From assembly GCA_011033025.1 (NCBI GenBank), contig WFMF01000260.1, positions 1 through 64,000 on the forward strand: 64,000 nt of DNA, in the 5' to 3' direction. A program made the translations under genes and the position numbers. The notes under the pieces are model-generated. The model worked only from the letters and a program-made list of their open reading frames with translations, had not been told where the DNA came from and ran no database searches. This stretch comes from Beroe forskalii. Its lineage: Eukaryota; Ctenophora; Nuda; Beroida; Beroidae. Positions 34,801 through 42,600 of this stretch are shown piece by piece (the stretch's first letter is position 1; each line of letters opens with the position of its first letter).

Positions 34801-35659
34801 GTGATGTACAATATACGGCAGGGAACGGTTCCTATATTATAGGAATCCTATAATATAGAATTACTGGTCTACACGATGGTCGGGCAACTTGGATACTGCC
34901 AAATGTACAATGTACTGTGTTCTATAATACAAGGCAAACTGTACTGTGTTACACAATTTAAAATGTATTGTGTATACAGTATACATTGTACATTGTACTG
35001 TGTGTATACACTATACAGTGTATAATTGTATATAATGCACAATGTACTGAGTATACACTACATTGTACTGTGTGTATCATAGCTTTCGACCTTTGAAAAT
35101 CCGTTCGGAGGGCAGTTTTTGGCCCAAAAAGGAGGGCAAATCAACGAAAAAGGAGGGCAATATTCTAACTATATCTTGTCCATGCAGTAAGAGTGTATTT
35201 TCAAAATCGATCCGAGATAGTGCTTGTTAGGTGTATTTCCAAAATATATGGTCGACCTTTTTTTTCTTTGAAACCGCCCAAAAAGACCTTTTTAGGCCGT
35301 GAATAGTAGGTGTATTTTGGGAAGTGTAAAAAAGGAGGGCAAATGAAGTGTAAAAGAGGGCAAAAAGGAGGGCTCGGAGGCAAGACCCAAAAAGGAGGGC
35401 AAAAAGAGGGCATGAGAGGGCGCCCTCTCAAAAAGAGGGCAGTTCGGAAGCTATGGTGTGTATACAATGTATAAACAATGTCTCACCCGTGGCGGCGCCC
35501 TTGAGGAGTCTCTGATGGAACTCTTCCAGCATCTCGTAGTTCACCACATCGTTACCCAGGAGACAGGAGAGCAGAGGAAAGAGAGACAGGGGCAGGTCCA
35601 GACAGTCAGATATCTTCTCACGGTCAATGATAACCGTGGAGATAGTACTGCCGGATATC
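19533..35659 (-). CDS. FAM120-like protein (constitutive coactivator of PPARG family), 5' end not found
   Basis: Family members have an N-terminal XPG-like (nuclease-dead) fold, a central conserved region and an RNA-binding, low-complexity C-terminus. Exons in coding order: 35487-35659, 34430-34569, 34117-34209, 30861-31022, 30397-30572, 26659-26830, 26066-26313, 25775-25884, 25385-25520, 24770-24967, 23597-23833, 22975-23142, a duplicated proline-rich exon array (20720-22970), 20391-20550, 19996-20120 and 19533-19831. Family landmarks are FPLLSCLLGND, SALLYR then RQRIYGLVFG, IDRLWIG, VLRYILTTG, EVDAFLATALSP and LLANDAC...FFDGKLFQ, all in the order known for FAM120A. An acidic Glu/Asp linker fills 30397-31022. 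The tail is rich in Gly, Pro, His, Asn and Arg. The first 200 or so family residues are absent, so upstream exons must lie beyond 35.66 kb or be lost. A hydrolase gene is nested in one intron. Confidence 0.88.
20720..21117 (-). repeat. Tandem array of duplicated proline-rich FAM120 exons with splice donors
   Basis: Four units of about 110 bp, each encoding a variant of PAPVQPYNHPPPGGPG on the minus strand and each ending in a GT donor (actcac on the plus strand at about 20721, 20831, 20943 and 21053). A fifth full unit is the exon at 22975-23142, and a donor-less piece lies at about 22891-22965. Units differ in the length of the Pro-coding (ggaggg) stretch. Upstream acceptors within units are unclear because of G runs, so which copies are spliced is unknown. 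Confidence 0.75.
21126..22882. mobile_element. Non-autonomous hAT-like transposon with internal tandem repeats
   Basis: Ends are caggcatggatcca (21126) and tggatccatgcctg (to 22882), a perfect 14-bp terminal inverted repeat, with a second inverted block just inside (gggggcgtgc / gcacgccccc). It is flanked by an exact 8-bp direct repeat, ctggttgt, at 21118-21125 and 22883-22890. An 8-bp duplication and a CAGG start are hAT hallmarks. The interior (21225-22400) is about eight tandem units of roughly 160 bp sharing ggggtctgggggcggcagcc, cagaagccagaggtctgga and tgcattgttttcatctcaac. No transposase. It landed inside the proline-rich exon array of the FAM120-like gene. Confidence 0.9.
23597..23833 (-). 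CDS. FAM120-like gene, RGG/proline/histidine-rich exon
   Basis: Starts DLGAVDYFRHLRSIVTEE, a charged amphipathic segment that follows the conserved FFDGKLFQ region of the family. It then turns into PPPMGPMPPPRGAPGRGG and a six-His stretch. Phase with the neighbouring exons is consistent (donor gtaatt next to genomic 23597, acceptor cag next to 23833). RGG-type and Pro-rich sequence fits RNA binding, as known for FAM120A. Inferred from composition only. Confidence 0.75.
24770..24967 (-). CDS. FAM120-like gene, conserved core exon
   Basis: Encodes RLTSRGCSIAHIFVRGVETL and LLANDAC, then GNFFDGKLFQLKL and LLDICDG. In FAM120A the matching order is an LSALFMSG segment, ALFANDACG, MYFDGKLFQSKL and LIDLCDG, so the alignment is nearly gap-free. 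This is the strongest single exon for family assignment. Acceptor tag next to 24967, donor gttaga next to 24770. Confidence 0.88.
25385..26830 (-). CDS. FAM120-like gene, four central exons
   Basis: Exons 26659-26830 (ends SSALLYR), 26066-26313 (RQRIYGLVFGIGRG ... REYIVNGSKKN ... IDRLWIG), 25775-25884 (MSAKIQELRRSTLLAIMNC) and 25385-25520 (VCIVLRYILTTG ... REYEVDAFLATALSPQL). All junctions keep frame with GT/AG splice sites. These align in order with the central block of FAM120A (ALLYRPVRQYVYGVLF; LKRLWLGK; MRAFLACM; CCVLRYMV; QELDAFLAQALSPKL). Function in this organism is inferred from the family. Confidence 0.88.
26850..30396. other. Long FAM120 intron with repeats
   Basis: About 3.5 kb between the exons at 26659-26830 and 30397-30572. 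It contains two copies of a 60-bp repeat (27570-27640, 28450-28515) shared with 5930-6000, a short C run near 27945, a MITE at 29134-29403, and a segment near 28850-28885 (tttagaatggtgtactgatg) that resembles repeats at 40.7, 40.9, 44.7 and 44.9 kb. No coding sequence is supported. Confidence 0.6.
29134..29403. mobile_element. Small MITE with TIRs and an internal palindrome
   Basis: Outer inverted repeats of 17 bp with one mismatch: ttgttcgacaccgattt (29134-29150) and aaatcggtgtccaacaa (29387-29403). Inside, tcataccgatttgtcactcg and tcgagtgacaaatcggtatg (about 29318-29380) form a second hairpin that reuses the core caccgattt/ccgatttgtcac. Total 270 bp, non-coding. I could not see a clean target-site duplication. 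Confidence 0.75.
30397..31022 (-). CDS. FAM120-like gene, two acidic linker exons
   Basis: Exon 30861-31022 encodes VVTVSVVEKEKSKGSKTPST followed by an acidic run ending EITEMVSNANIQW. Exon 30397-30572 encodes DNGEGGEDETPLTVDEVEVE followed by many Glu/Asp residues. Both have clean donors (gtatag, gtaagt) and cag acceptors. They lie between the XPG-like part and the conserved central block, where vertebrate FAM120A has a long disordered linker. Sequence identity to vertebrates cannot be claimed for these exons; placement is by frame and position. Confidence 0.7.
30565..30660 (-). repeat. Fourfold tandem repeat of a FAM120 splice acceptor
   Basis: The acceptor of exon 30397-30572 (minus-strand ctgtcag|ggataac) is repeated about every 30 bp upstream in the intron: plus-strand ttatccctgaca, ttatctctgaca, gcgccctgaca and ttatccctgaca. 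Each copy carries its own AG. Only the innermost is expected to be used. Confidence 0.7.
31045..31290. repeat. Minisatellite of about 37 bp
   Basis: Repeated words gcgtgacaattggtgtga, gcgtgatttatagcgtgaaa and attgttgtgaaagcgtgatt follow one another from about 31050 to 31280 with decay. Non-coding, in the FAM120 intron just upstream of the nested hydrolase gene. Confidence 0.7.
31495..33626 (+). CDS. Monoglyceride-lipase-like alpha/beta hydrolase (serine aminopeptidase S33 type)
   Basis: Six exons: 31495-31569, 31756-31965, 32155-32289, 32610-32778, 32986-33140 and 33291-33626, together 359 codons plus a stop with consistent phase. The protein starts MRRFVILIHGYGEH, which holds the HG oxyanion-hole motif. 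The nucleophile elbow is VLVGKSLGG (G-x-S-x-G, Ser in exon 2), the catalytic Asp is in ILHGSDDLV and the His in GTAHDLL (exon 5), so the full triad is present. This is the layout of monoacylglycerol lipase/lysophospholipase relatives that cleave lipid esters. The C-terminal extension of about 100 residues is Thr/Asn/His-rich with a short internal repeat (TADSTCSPVK, TADSNHIPVP, TADSSCRK) and is unlike the family. The gene lies antisense within an intron of the FAM120-like gene. The substrate is not deducible. Confidence 0.85.
31690..31765 (+). repeat. Duplicated acceptor of hydrolase exon 2
   Basis: cttcccacccattag followed by cttctagaaagtctggg (about 31697-31728) is an imperfect copy of tttccacccatatcag followed by tttttggaaagtctggg at the true exon 2 acceptor (31755/31756). 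The spacing is about 47 bp. The upstream copy has a usable AG, but its frame meets a TAG at once. Confidence 0.6.
32480..32612 (+). repeat. Fourfold tandem repeat containing the exon 4 acceptor of the hydrolase
   Basis: Four units of about 35 bp with the pattern catgacaggttctatattcc then (a/c)cagtatctg. The last unit supplies the real acceptor at 32609/32610 (attccacag|tatctgggg). The earlier three also end in cag followed by tatc, so they are competing or decoy acceptors. Confidence 0.8.
34117..35659 (-). CDS. FAM120-like gene, three exons of the XPG-like region
   Basis: Exon 35487-35659 encodes REKISDCLDLPLSLFPLLSC, LLGNDVVNYEML and EEFHQRLLKG, which matches the end of the FAM120 XPG-like domain (NRFPIFAALLGNHILPDEDL...FHWSLL). 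Exon 34430-34569 gives LVGAVIEFLKNLEPEIKMN, and exon 34117-34209 gives KSEELESLFLSGLDQYQ, matching the following helices. Donors (gtgaga, gtgaga, gtaaga) are good. The acceptor of the last exon is weak (ctgag or, slightly upstream, tcaag), so its 5' edge is uncertain. No N-terminal exons (MGVQG-type start, catalytic-like DSD loop) were found upstream. Confidence 0.82.
34800..35060. repeat. AT-rich repeat of tgtactgtgtatacac words
   Basis: Many overlapping forward and inverted copies of tgtactgtgtatacagtata and cattgtacattgtactgtg. The tract is highly self-complementary microsatellite-like DNA in a FAM120 intron. No coding sequence. Confidence 0.7.
35078..35455. mobile_element. hAT-like MITE next to a FAM120 exon
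   Basis: Terminal inverted repeat catagctttcg (35078) and cggaagctatg (to 35455), 11 bp with one mismatch, flanked by an exact 8-bp direct repeat gtgtgtat (35070-35077 and 35456-35463). The interior is built from repeats of aaaaaggagggcaaa and ends with a run of agagggc words. At 378 bp it has no ORF. The 8-bp duplication fits hAT, though the flank is itself a gt/ta repeat, which weakens that point. The insertion lies only about 30 bp from the splice donor of the FAM120 exon at 35487. Confidence 0.75.
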
Positions 35660-36041
35660 CTGAGGTGATGTAACATGAGTACATGGTGCCCAGATATTAC
35701 AAGATATTACATGGTGCCGAGATATTACATGGTGCCGAGATATCACAAGATATTACATGTTTAACAAGGTTTTTTCAGTTTTATTTAAACTTTGTAAAGA
35801 AGGCTGATCATAAATAGGATTGTGTCTGAAAGAGTGAAAGGAAAATTGAGCAATATTTTAGTGGAATGATAATTAAGCCCCTGCGTTGGGGTGCTGTCAC
35901 ATCTTGTCTCATTCATCATACAATCATACATACATGAATACGCAATATTATGAAGAAGATTGAACAATATTTTCCTTTTGTTTTCATTTTATTAACTTAT
36001 CCCATAATAAAAGTGTATTTCAATGCCGTTTTTCTCTTCAG

Positions 36042-36110
36042 GAGTTCTACAACAGTATTGACAGTGACGAGTTTAATCCCGTGCTGGCCAACAAGTCTCC
36101 TCTAGAACAG
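36042..36110 (+). CDS. Unassigned internal exon, plus strand
   Basis: A 69-bp open segment with an excellent acceptor (tttttctcttcag) and a GT donor (gtaacg), encoding EFYNSIDSDEFNPVLANKSP then LEQ. It is phase 0 at both ends, like the exon at 39401, with which it may belong. I do not recognise the family. It lies upstream of the most 5' FAM120 exon found and on the opposite strand, so it is not part of FAM120. Confidence 0.45.
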
Positions 36111-36346
36111 GTAACGGGAAGGTTTTTTTAGTCTTCTGAACTTGTTAAAAGAACCTTGGTCCTTTGATCAGGGTGCATTGACCTGAGACAAATTTTCATT
36201 CAGATCTGTGTTTTAAGTAGAATGTTTTACTCCGCTGTGCAGCTGTACCTTGAATACCTCGTACTCCATTACGCAATTGATACAAATCATGTATCTACCT
36301 GGTACCTTATCGAAGATAATAGAATTATTATTCCTGATAATTGCCA

Positions 36347-39190
36347 TAGTACAGTCAAATCCTAATTTTTTCAGGAACAAATTCTACACCAAGCGATTTT
36401 GACTGTTTTCTATAGTTTTTTGCCCGAAAAATCGATCTAGCAACTTTCCAAGACTTTCCAGGGTGGGGAAAAGCCGAAAAATCCATTTTCAGTTGAGGCG
36501 CAGCCGACTGACCTGTGAAAAAATCATAACTTGGCCCAGGAAGGTCGTAGAGACTTTTAGGCTTAAAGAAGCGCAATGGCCATGTTTATATACGACTTGT
36601 TAATAAACATATGCCCTAAAATGCTGAGGAACCGAGTTATGGGCGAAAACTGATTTTCGAACACCACGGACATTGTGGAAGCGATTTTGTATCTCGGCCC
36701 AGGAAGGTCGTAAAGACTTCAATTTGGGCTTAAAAGAAGCGCAATGACCATGTTTATATACGACTTGTCAATAAACATATGCCCTGAAATGCTCATGAAC
36801 AGAGTTATGGGCGAAAAACTGTTTTTTTGGGCACCCGCGAGACATTGTGGAAGCGATTTTTTGTATCTCGGCCCAGGAAGGTCGTAAAGACTTCAATTTG
36901 GGCTTAAAAGAAGCGCAATGACCATGTTTATATACGACTTGTTAATAAACATATGCCTTTAAATGCTGAGGAACCGAGTTATGGGCGAAAAACTGATTTT
37001 TCGGGCACCTGCGGGACATTGTGGAATCGATTTTTGTATCTCGGCCCAGGAAGGTCGTAAAGACTTCGATTTGGGCTTAAAAGAAGCGCAATGACCATGT
37101 TTATATACGACTTGTTAATAAACATATGCCCTAAAATGCTGAGGAACCGAGTTATGGGCGGAAAACTGATTTTTGGGCACCACGAGACACATTGTAGAGC
37201 GATTTTTGTATTTTGGCCTTGAAGGTCGTTAGAGACTTCGTTTAGGGCTGAAAAGAAGCGCAATTGCCATGTTTATTTAGAACTTGTTAATAAAAATGTG
37301 CCCTAAAATGCTCAGGAACAGATTTATGAGCGAAAACTGTTTTTGGGCAAATGTAAGACATTGTGAAGCGATTTTTGTATCTCAGCCCATGAAAGACGTA
37401 GAGACTTCGCTTTGGGCTTAAAAGAAGCGCAATGGCCTTGTTTATATACGACTTGTTAATAACATATGCCCTAGAATGATGAGGAACCGACTTATGGGCG
37501 AAAAACTGAATTTTTTATCTTGGCCCAAGAGTCTTGAGTAGAGATTTCATTGTGGGCTGTAAATACGTGCAATAGGCATGTGTATTACACTTTGTGCTGC
37601 ACAATCACCCTTGCCCAACTGATGACCCATGATAGCCCTAGAGCACTAACCTTCACTTTCAGGCCTTAAATTATTATTAAAAATCATATAATCCTTTTAA
37701 GCATGATTTATTGGAATGATATTACATAAATACATATGAAATGACCTTGCATAGTTACGTTATATAATATGAATGCACATACAATGGTTCATATTATGTT
37801 ACCTTTCTAACCCTGAGATATGCACGGTCCAAACTACAGCAATTCTGTACTGTAGTTTGTAGATTATAATACTACTTGTTATCAAAGGTATGTCCTAATA
37901 TGCTATAGAACAAAGTTATGTAATTTTAGTTTTCTTCTGAGTTGAGGCAATTTTCCTGTGCTGTATCTCAGCTTAGGAAGGTCATTGAAACTTATCAAAA
38001 TAATACAATAGCCATGTTTATATACAGACTTGTATAGATTTGATGAACTGATATGGGGCTCCCACAAAGCACAATTTTCTAATCACAGCTTTGCCCCCAA
38101 GAAGGGCTTTAAACTTTAAAAAGAACGGCAACTGTGTAGACTATTAGGGCTAATGTAAAGATGATGATAGATGATTCATTGATGACACCTAGCACTACGA
38201 CCTGTATGTGTGGCAGTACCTAAAACTTAGTCCATACTGCTTTGCTGAGCTTGGATATAAAATTGCTTCAGCCATGTCTATTGTCTGATGATTCATGGCC
38301 GATATTGACCAAACATCAGGTTTTTGCTAATAACCTGAGGTATACAATGAAATCTACAAGCCTCTTGGGCAGAGATGCAGAAATAGCATTGGCCATGTCT
38401 TATAATGCCCAAAACATCAGTTTTTCGCCCATAACTTTGTTCCGGAGCATTTTAAATCCAAATCCAAAATCAAGCTTCAATGGCCAAGATTGCTTCCACA
38501 ATGCCTTGCAGGTGCCTAAAACACAGTTTTTCGCCCATAACTCGGTTCCTCAGCATTTTAGGGCATATGTCTGTGAACAAGTCGTCTATAAACATGGCCA
38601 TTGCGCTTCTTTCAAGCCCTTAACGAAGTCTCTACGACCTTCCTGGGCCGAGATACAAAAATCGCTTCCACAATGTCTCGTGGGTGCCCAAAAAATCAGT
38701 TTTTCGCCCATAACTCGGTTCTTCAGCATTTAAAGGCATATGTTTATTAACAAGTCGTATATAAACATGGTCATTGCGCTTCTTTCAAGCCCAAATCGAA
38801 GTCTTTACGACCTTCCTGGGTCGAGATACAAAAATCGCTTCCACAATGTCTCGCGGGTGCCCAAAAAACAGTTTTTTGCCCATAACTCTGTTCCTGAGCA
38901 TTTTAGGGCATATGTTTATTAACAAGTCGTATATAAACATGGCCATTGCGCTTCTTTTAAGCCTAAAACGAAGTCTCTACGACCTTCCTGGGCCAAGTTG
39001 TGTTTTTTCACAGGTCAGTCGGCTGCTCCTCAACTAAAAATCGATTTTTCGGCACTTTCCCCGCCCTGGAAAGTCTTGGAAAGTTGCTAGATCGATTTTT
39101 TGGGCAAAAAACTATAGAAAACAGTCAAAATCGCTTGGTGTAGAATTTGTTCCGATTTTGGGCTATTTTCGGCCAGATTTGACTGTACTA
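36347..39190. mobile_element. Palindromic DNA transposon with opposed arrays of 170-bp units
   Basis: Terminal inverted repeats tagtacagtcaaatc (36347-36361) and gatttgactgtacta (39176-39190) are perfect for 15 bp. The next 200 bp of each end are also inverted copies (for example acagtcaaaatcgcttggtg near the right end). The left arm (about 36520-37520) holds six tandem units of roughly 170 bp; the right arm (38240-38990) holds four to five of the same unit in opposite orientation. The unit includes tctcggcccaggaaggtcgt, aagaagcgcaatgaccatgt, tatacgacttgttaataaac and gaggaaccgagttatgggcg. No transposase. The centre carries a nested dispersed repeat (37590-37875). A TA target duplication would be contained in the terminal ta. 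Confidence 0.85.
37590..37875 (-). repeat. Dispersed 300-bp repeat, copy 2, nested in the palindromic element
   Basis: Inverted copy of 6185-6485: gcacaatcacccttgcccaa ... agagcactaaccttcacttt ... atgaaatgaccttgcatagt ... ctaaccctgagatatgcacg ... tactgtagtttgtagatta. Because it lies between the two arms of the palindrome, it either inserted there or forms the element's centre. Confidence 0.75.
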
Positions 39191-39400
39191 CATCAATTGC
39201 CCCTGGTTTTTAATGATAAATTGGTATTGTTTCCTGTTTCGATATCATATTTAATTGAATTCACGCGGCGATGTGAAAGTCAAAACAGCTCAGTTTTGAG
39301 ATCATTGCGTCAAAAAACCGGAACTATATTTCCAGGTAAATGGGGTTACTATAGCTTGAATTCTCTCCGACTAAGCATCTAATATTCTGCTTCAATTCAG

Positions 39401-39502
39401 GACTATCAGAAGATTACGAAGGAGTACAACAACAGGTTGCTGGAGTTGGATCTCAAAGACGAGGATATCAGTGATCTGAAGGCGGAGCGTTCTAACATCA
39501 AG
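39401..39502 (+). CDS. Unassigned internal exon, plus strand (coiled-coil-like)
   Basis: A 102-bp open exon with acceptor ttcaattcag and donor gtatga, phase 0 on both sides, encoding DYQKITKEYNNRLLELDLKD then EDISDLKAERSNIK. Heptad-like spacing of Leu/Ile and abundant charged residues suggest a coiled coil. Together with 36042-36110 it hints at a plus-strand gene whose other exons I could not find; the palindromic element would lie in its intron. A decayed copy of its last 27 bases with donor lies at 39617-39643. Confidence 0.5.
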
Positions 39503-39649
39503 GTATGAAAACTTATATAACACCTCCTTTCCCACTTCACCCCACTTAGCCCACTTAAGCATTTACTCAGAACCAGGAACTATCCATTCTTGGGACCGTG
39601 GGACTATCCTTGCACTGCCAAAGCAAAGCGCTCTAACGTCAAGGTATGT

Positions 39650-42600
39650 GAACTTCAATATCATTCCCGCATCCACTCTCTCAGTCTCCCCCTCAGCCCT
39701 GTAAACTCGTCTACTCAGAGCGGTCTTAGGTCAACTTCGGTATTATTTTTAGATTTTTGTATGGTCCGAATAAAGTCAAGACTATGGGGGTGTCTGGACT
39801 TACTTACATCAAAGTATGCTATTATAATTACTTGATAAGCCTCAATGAGGATTTATGATCAATGTTGACTCTGCCCGTCGAGAAGAGTTATCAAATTGTG
39901 GATCAATAATGATCCTATTTTCTTTAAATTCAGGAACTTTGGACTTTTATCTCCTTTCGTCCAACAAGTCTATAATCCAAGACACAGTAAACTAAATATT
40001 AAACTTTCAGGGAGGGATTTTTCAGGTTGAATTCACGCCACGTTATTCACTCCTATTGACATATTATTATTCAGATATATCCTCCCGTACTGGAATATAT
40101 AATGTGATACACAATTACAGGTGATCGTGCTAGATACCGACGGCTCTTGCCCATATATGGGCATGTAATGACGGTTCATGCTCATATATGGTCATGTGAT
40201 GGCGTCAGTGCTTGTCAGGTACTCAAGTAGCGCTGATCGCTCCAGAAACACTGTAAACAATATGCGATGTTCAGTGCTGTCATTTCACTGCTTTAACTCC
40301 TAATAACGATGTAATTCCTGGTCTGTCTATTGGTTGGTTACAGCTAGCACTGTACCCCGTGCACTGAACTTAGGCTGTTACTCGTCATTAACATACCACT
40401 TTAAAGTATAATAATGACGTCATCAATACTGTGTATCTAAGTTTATTCCTTTTACTGTTGAGAACGAACTTTCCCTCCAAGTTATAGTGTTGATGTCAAG
40501 TGCCATGCTACTTGCCTGACTGCTATATTTAGACTTATAGCCGAGCCCAGTACCCACCCTGTAGTTCTACGTGTATTGTAGATGGCGTATAGTTTAGCCA
40601 TAGAGTTCTGAGGATTCGCCAACCATCGCACACTGCAGCGGACTGCAGATGGGCGTAGAGTGACATCATTATCAGGGTTTAGAGTGGTGAATCACGTCAC
40701 TTCCCCCCCCCTACTGTTATTACTCTTCCCTTCAATGCAAAGGACACATAATGTGTCTTCAGAGTATTATGTATTTCTAATAGAATTAGGTTTAAACACA
40801 AACAAGAAGAAGTCCTTGGTTGCCGATAAAGTTGAGTGGTTTCACAGGTCAAGACTACTCCTCTTCTCTCATATTTCTTTAAAAGTATGGGGTAGGAATA
40901 TGATGTCATTATCATGGGTTAGAATGGTGAATTAATGACGTCATCACGCCTTTATATTCTGTACAACTCCTGTTCTCTTCTTTCTTCTTATGGTGTTTAA
41001 AGCCAGTGTCATATCTGCGAAGCGTGCGTGTAGGGTGTGGTTTTGTGTGTACTGGGTATTATATCTGCGTGTGTATTGACCAATACGCGAGCGGGATTTG
41101 TAGGATACTGCAAGCTGATTGGCTGAAACTTGCGGGCACCGTTATTTTAAAATAATCGGTCATTATTCAGTACGAGGCTGGTTTTTCGGTTTAATTATAT
41201 AAATAAATTAATGAATTTTCCGCTTTATGAGAATAAAAACTAGGGTTCTCTTTAAAGCGAACGTGATCACCTTCAAAAAGAGACAGCTTCCTTTGGGAAA
41301 CAGTAACCCGCGCCCGAAAAATAGGCGGTTGAACGTCATCAAAATCCTACATCGCGCTATGATAATGAAGTCATCTTAACCGCCTTTCTTGCGTCCATAT
41401 ATAATACGTTTTTGGATGGAACTAATGATTCGAGCACTGGTTGAACGAAAGGTTCTTCATATCGTCACAGACATGGTGCGTGATGGTGAGTTGATGACGA
41501 TTTACTGGGTTGATATTTCCTTGTTTGAAAAAGGAGTTGCAAGGAAAATGAGTTGTGAAATATGTTGTGGAATCAAAAATTAGTTTATTTACCCTATTTA
41601 CTTTAGTAACTAATTTTAGGATCTATAAATATCTGAAAATGTATCTGCAACTTCTTGCAGCTTCGGCAAGGAATTTATATTTCCTAAAATAGAAGTCCGT
41701 CAAGAATTTTCAAATTCATAATGTTATGGAAAAATTCAAAACTATACTTTATTAAGAATACAAAAATGAATCCCCATAAATTCAACACCTCGATTTGATA
41801 AAATTAGTGAAATCAAGGTATCTCTTCAATTCATGCAAAAGTGAAGGTTAAGTATTGTCATTGATTTCATTTTGATCAGATTTTGATCAGTGAACCAAAA
41901 CACTTTTATTAAACATCCTTTTCCTCAGGTCGCGACTTATAAAATTATAGCGAAGTTCATTTTGAACTTCTGAAGTCTCCTGTCAAATTCAAGCTAGTAT
42001 CGTGTAGAATTACTAGCAAATCACGCATTTCACAAGAATTATTTTATTTCTAATGTGTCATGTGTAGTATCGGACAGCGGACATTTAGAATTAAGCCAGA
42101 CTCTGTATATTTTATATATTTCTTGTATTTTGAGATGAGAAAATAAGCAAGAAGTTTAATCTTAGTTTAGGGCTTCTTGAAAATCAATCTATTTTATAGA
42201 AAAGCTCCTTTTTAAAGTACATTATTTAGTCTTGACTTACCTTTCAGGTTTCAGTTTAACTTACCTTTCAGTGACAGTCCACAAAGGAAGGAATTATCTC
42301 GAATAATTTGTACAAAATACCAATCTTACACTTAGATAGTTTCAATCTTTTTGAAGTCACGGATCGTTTGACTTTTTGATTCTTGTAAAAGCGCACCGAA
42401 AGGCATATCTGCAACTGGCGCGCACTTGATTTCACTTTGAAAGTGTAATCATAAAATAACTTCATAATCATAACTCAAAATTCTCGTAAATTTGAAATTC
42501 TATATCATTTTTGAGGTTCTAGAACCAAAAAAGATAGACCCCCCCCCCGATTTAATTAACTGATTATTTTACTGATTATTTAACATCCGATCTATTGATC

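Noticed and set aside
38242-39037. Open frames of 163, 60 and 87 codons with repeated peptides
   Set aside because: They lie in the tandem arm of the palindromic transposon and reflect the repeat unit, not a gene; the same peptides appear antisense in the other arm.
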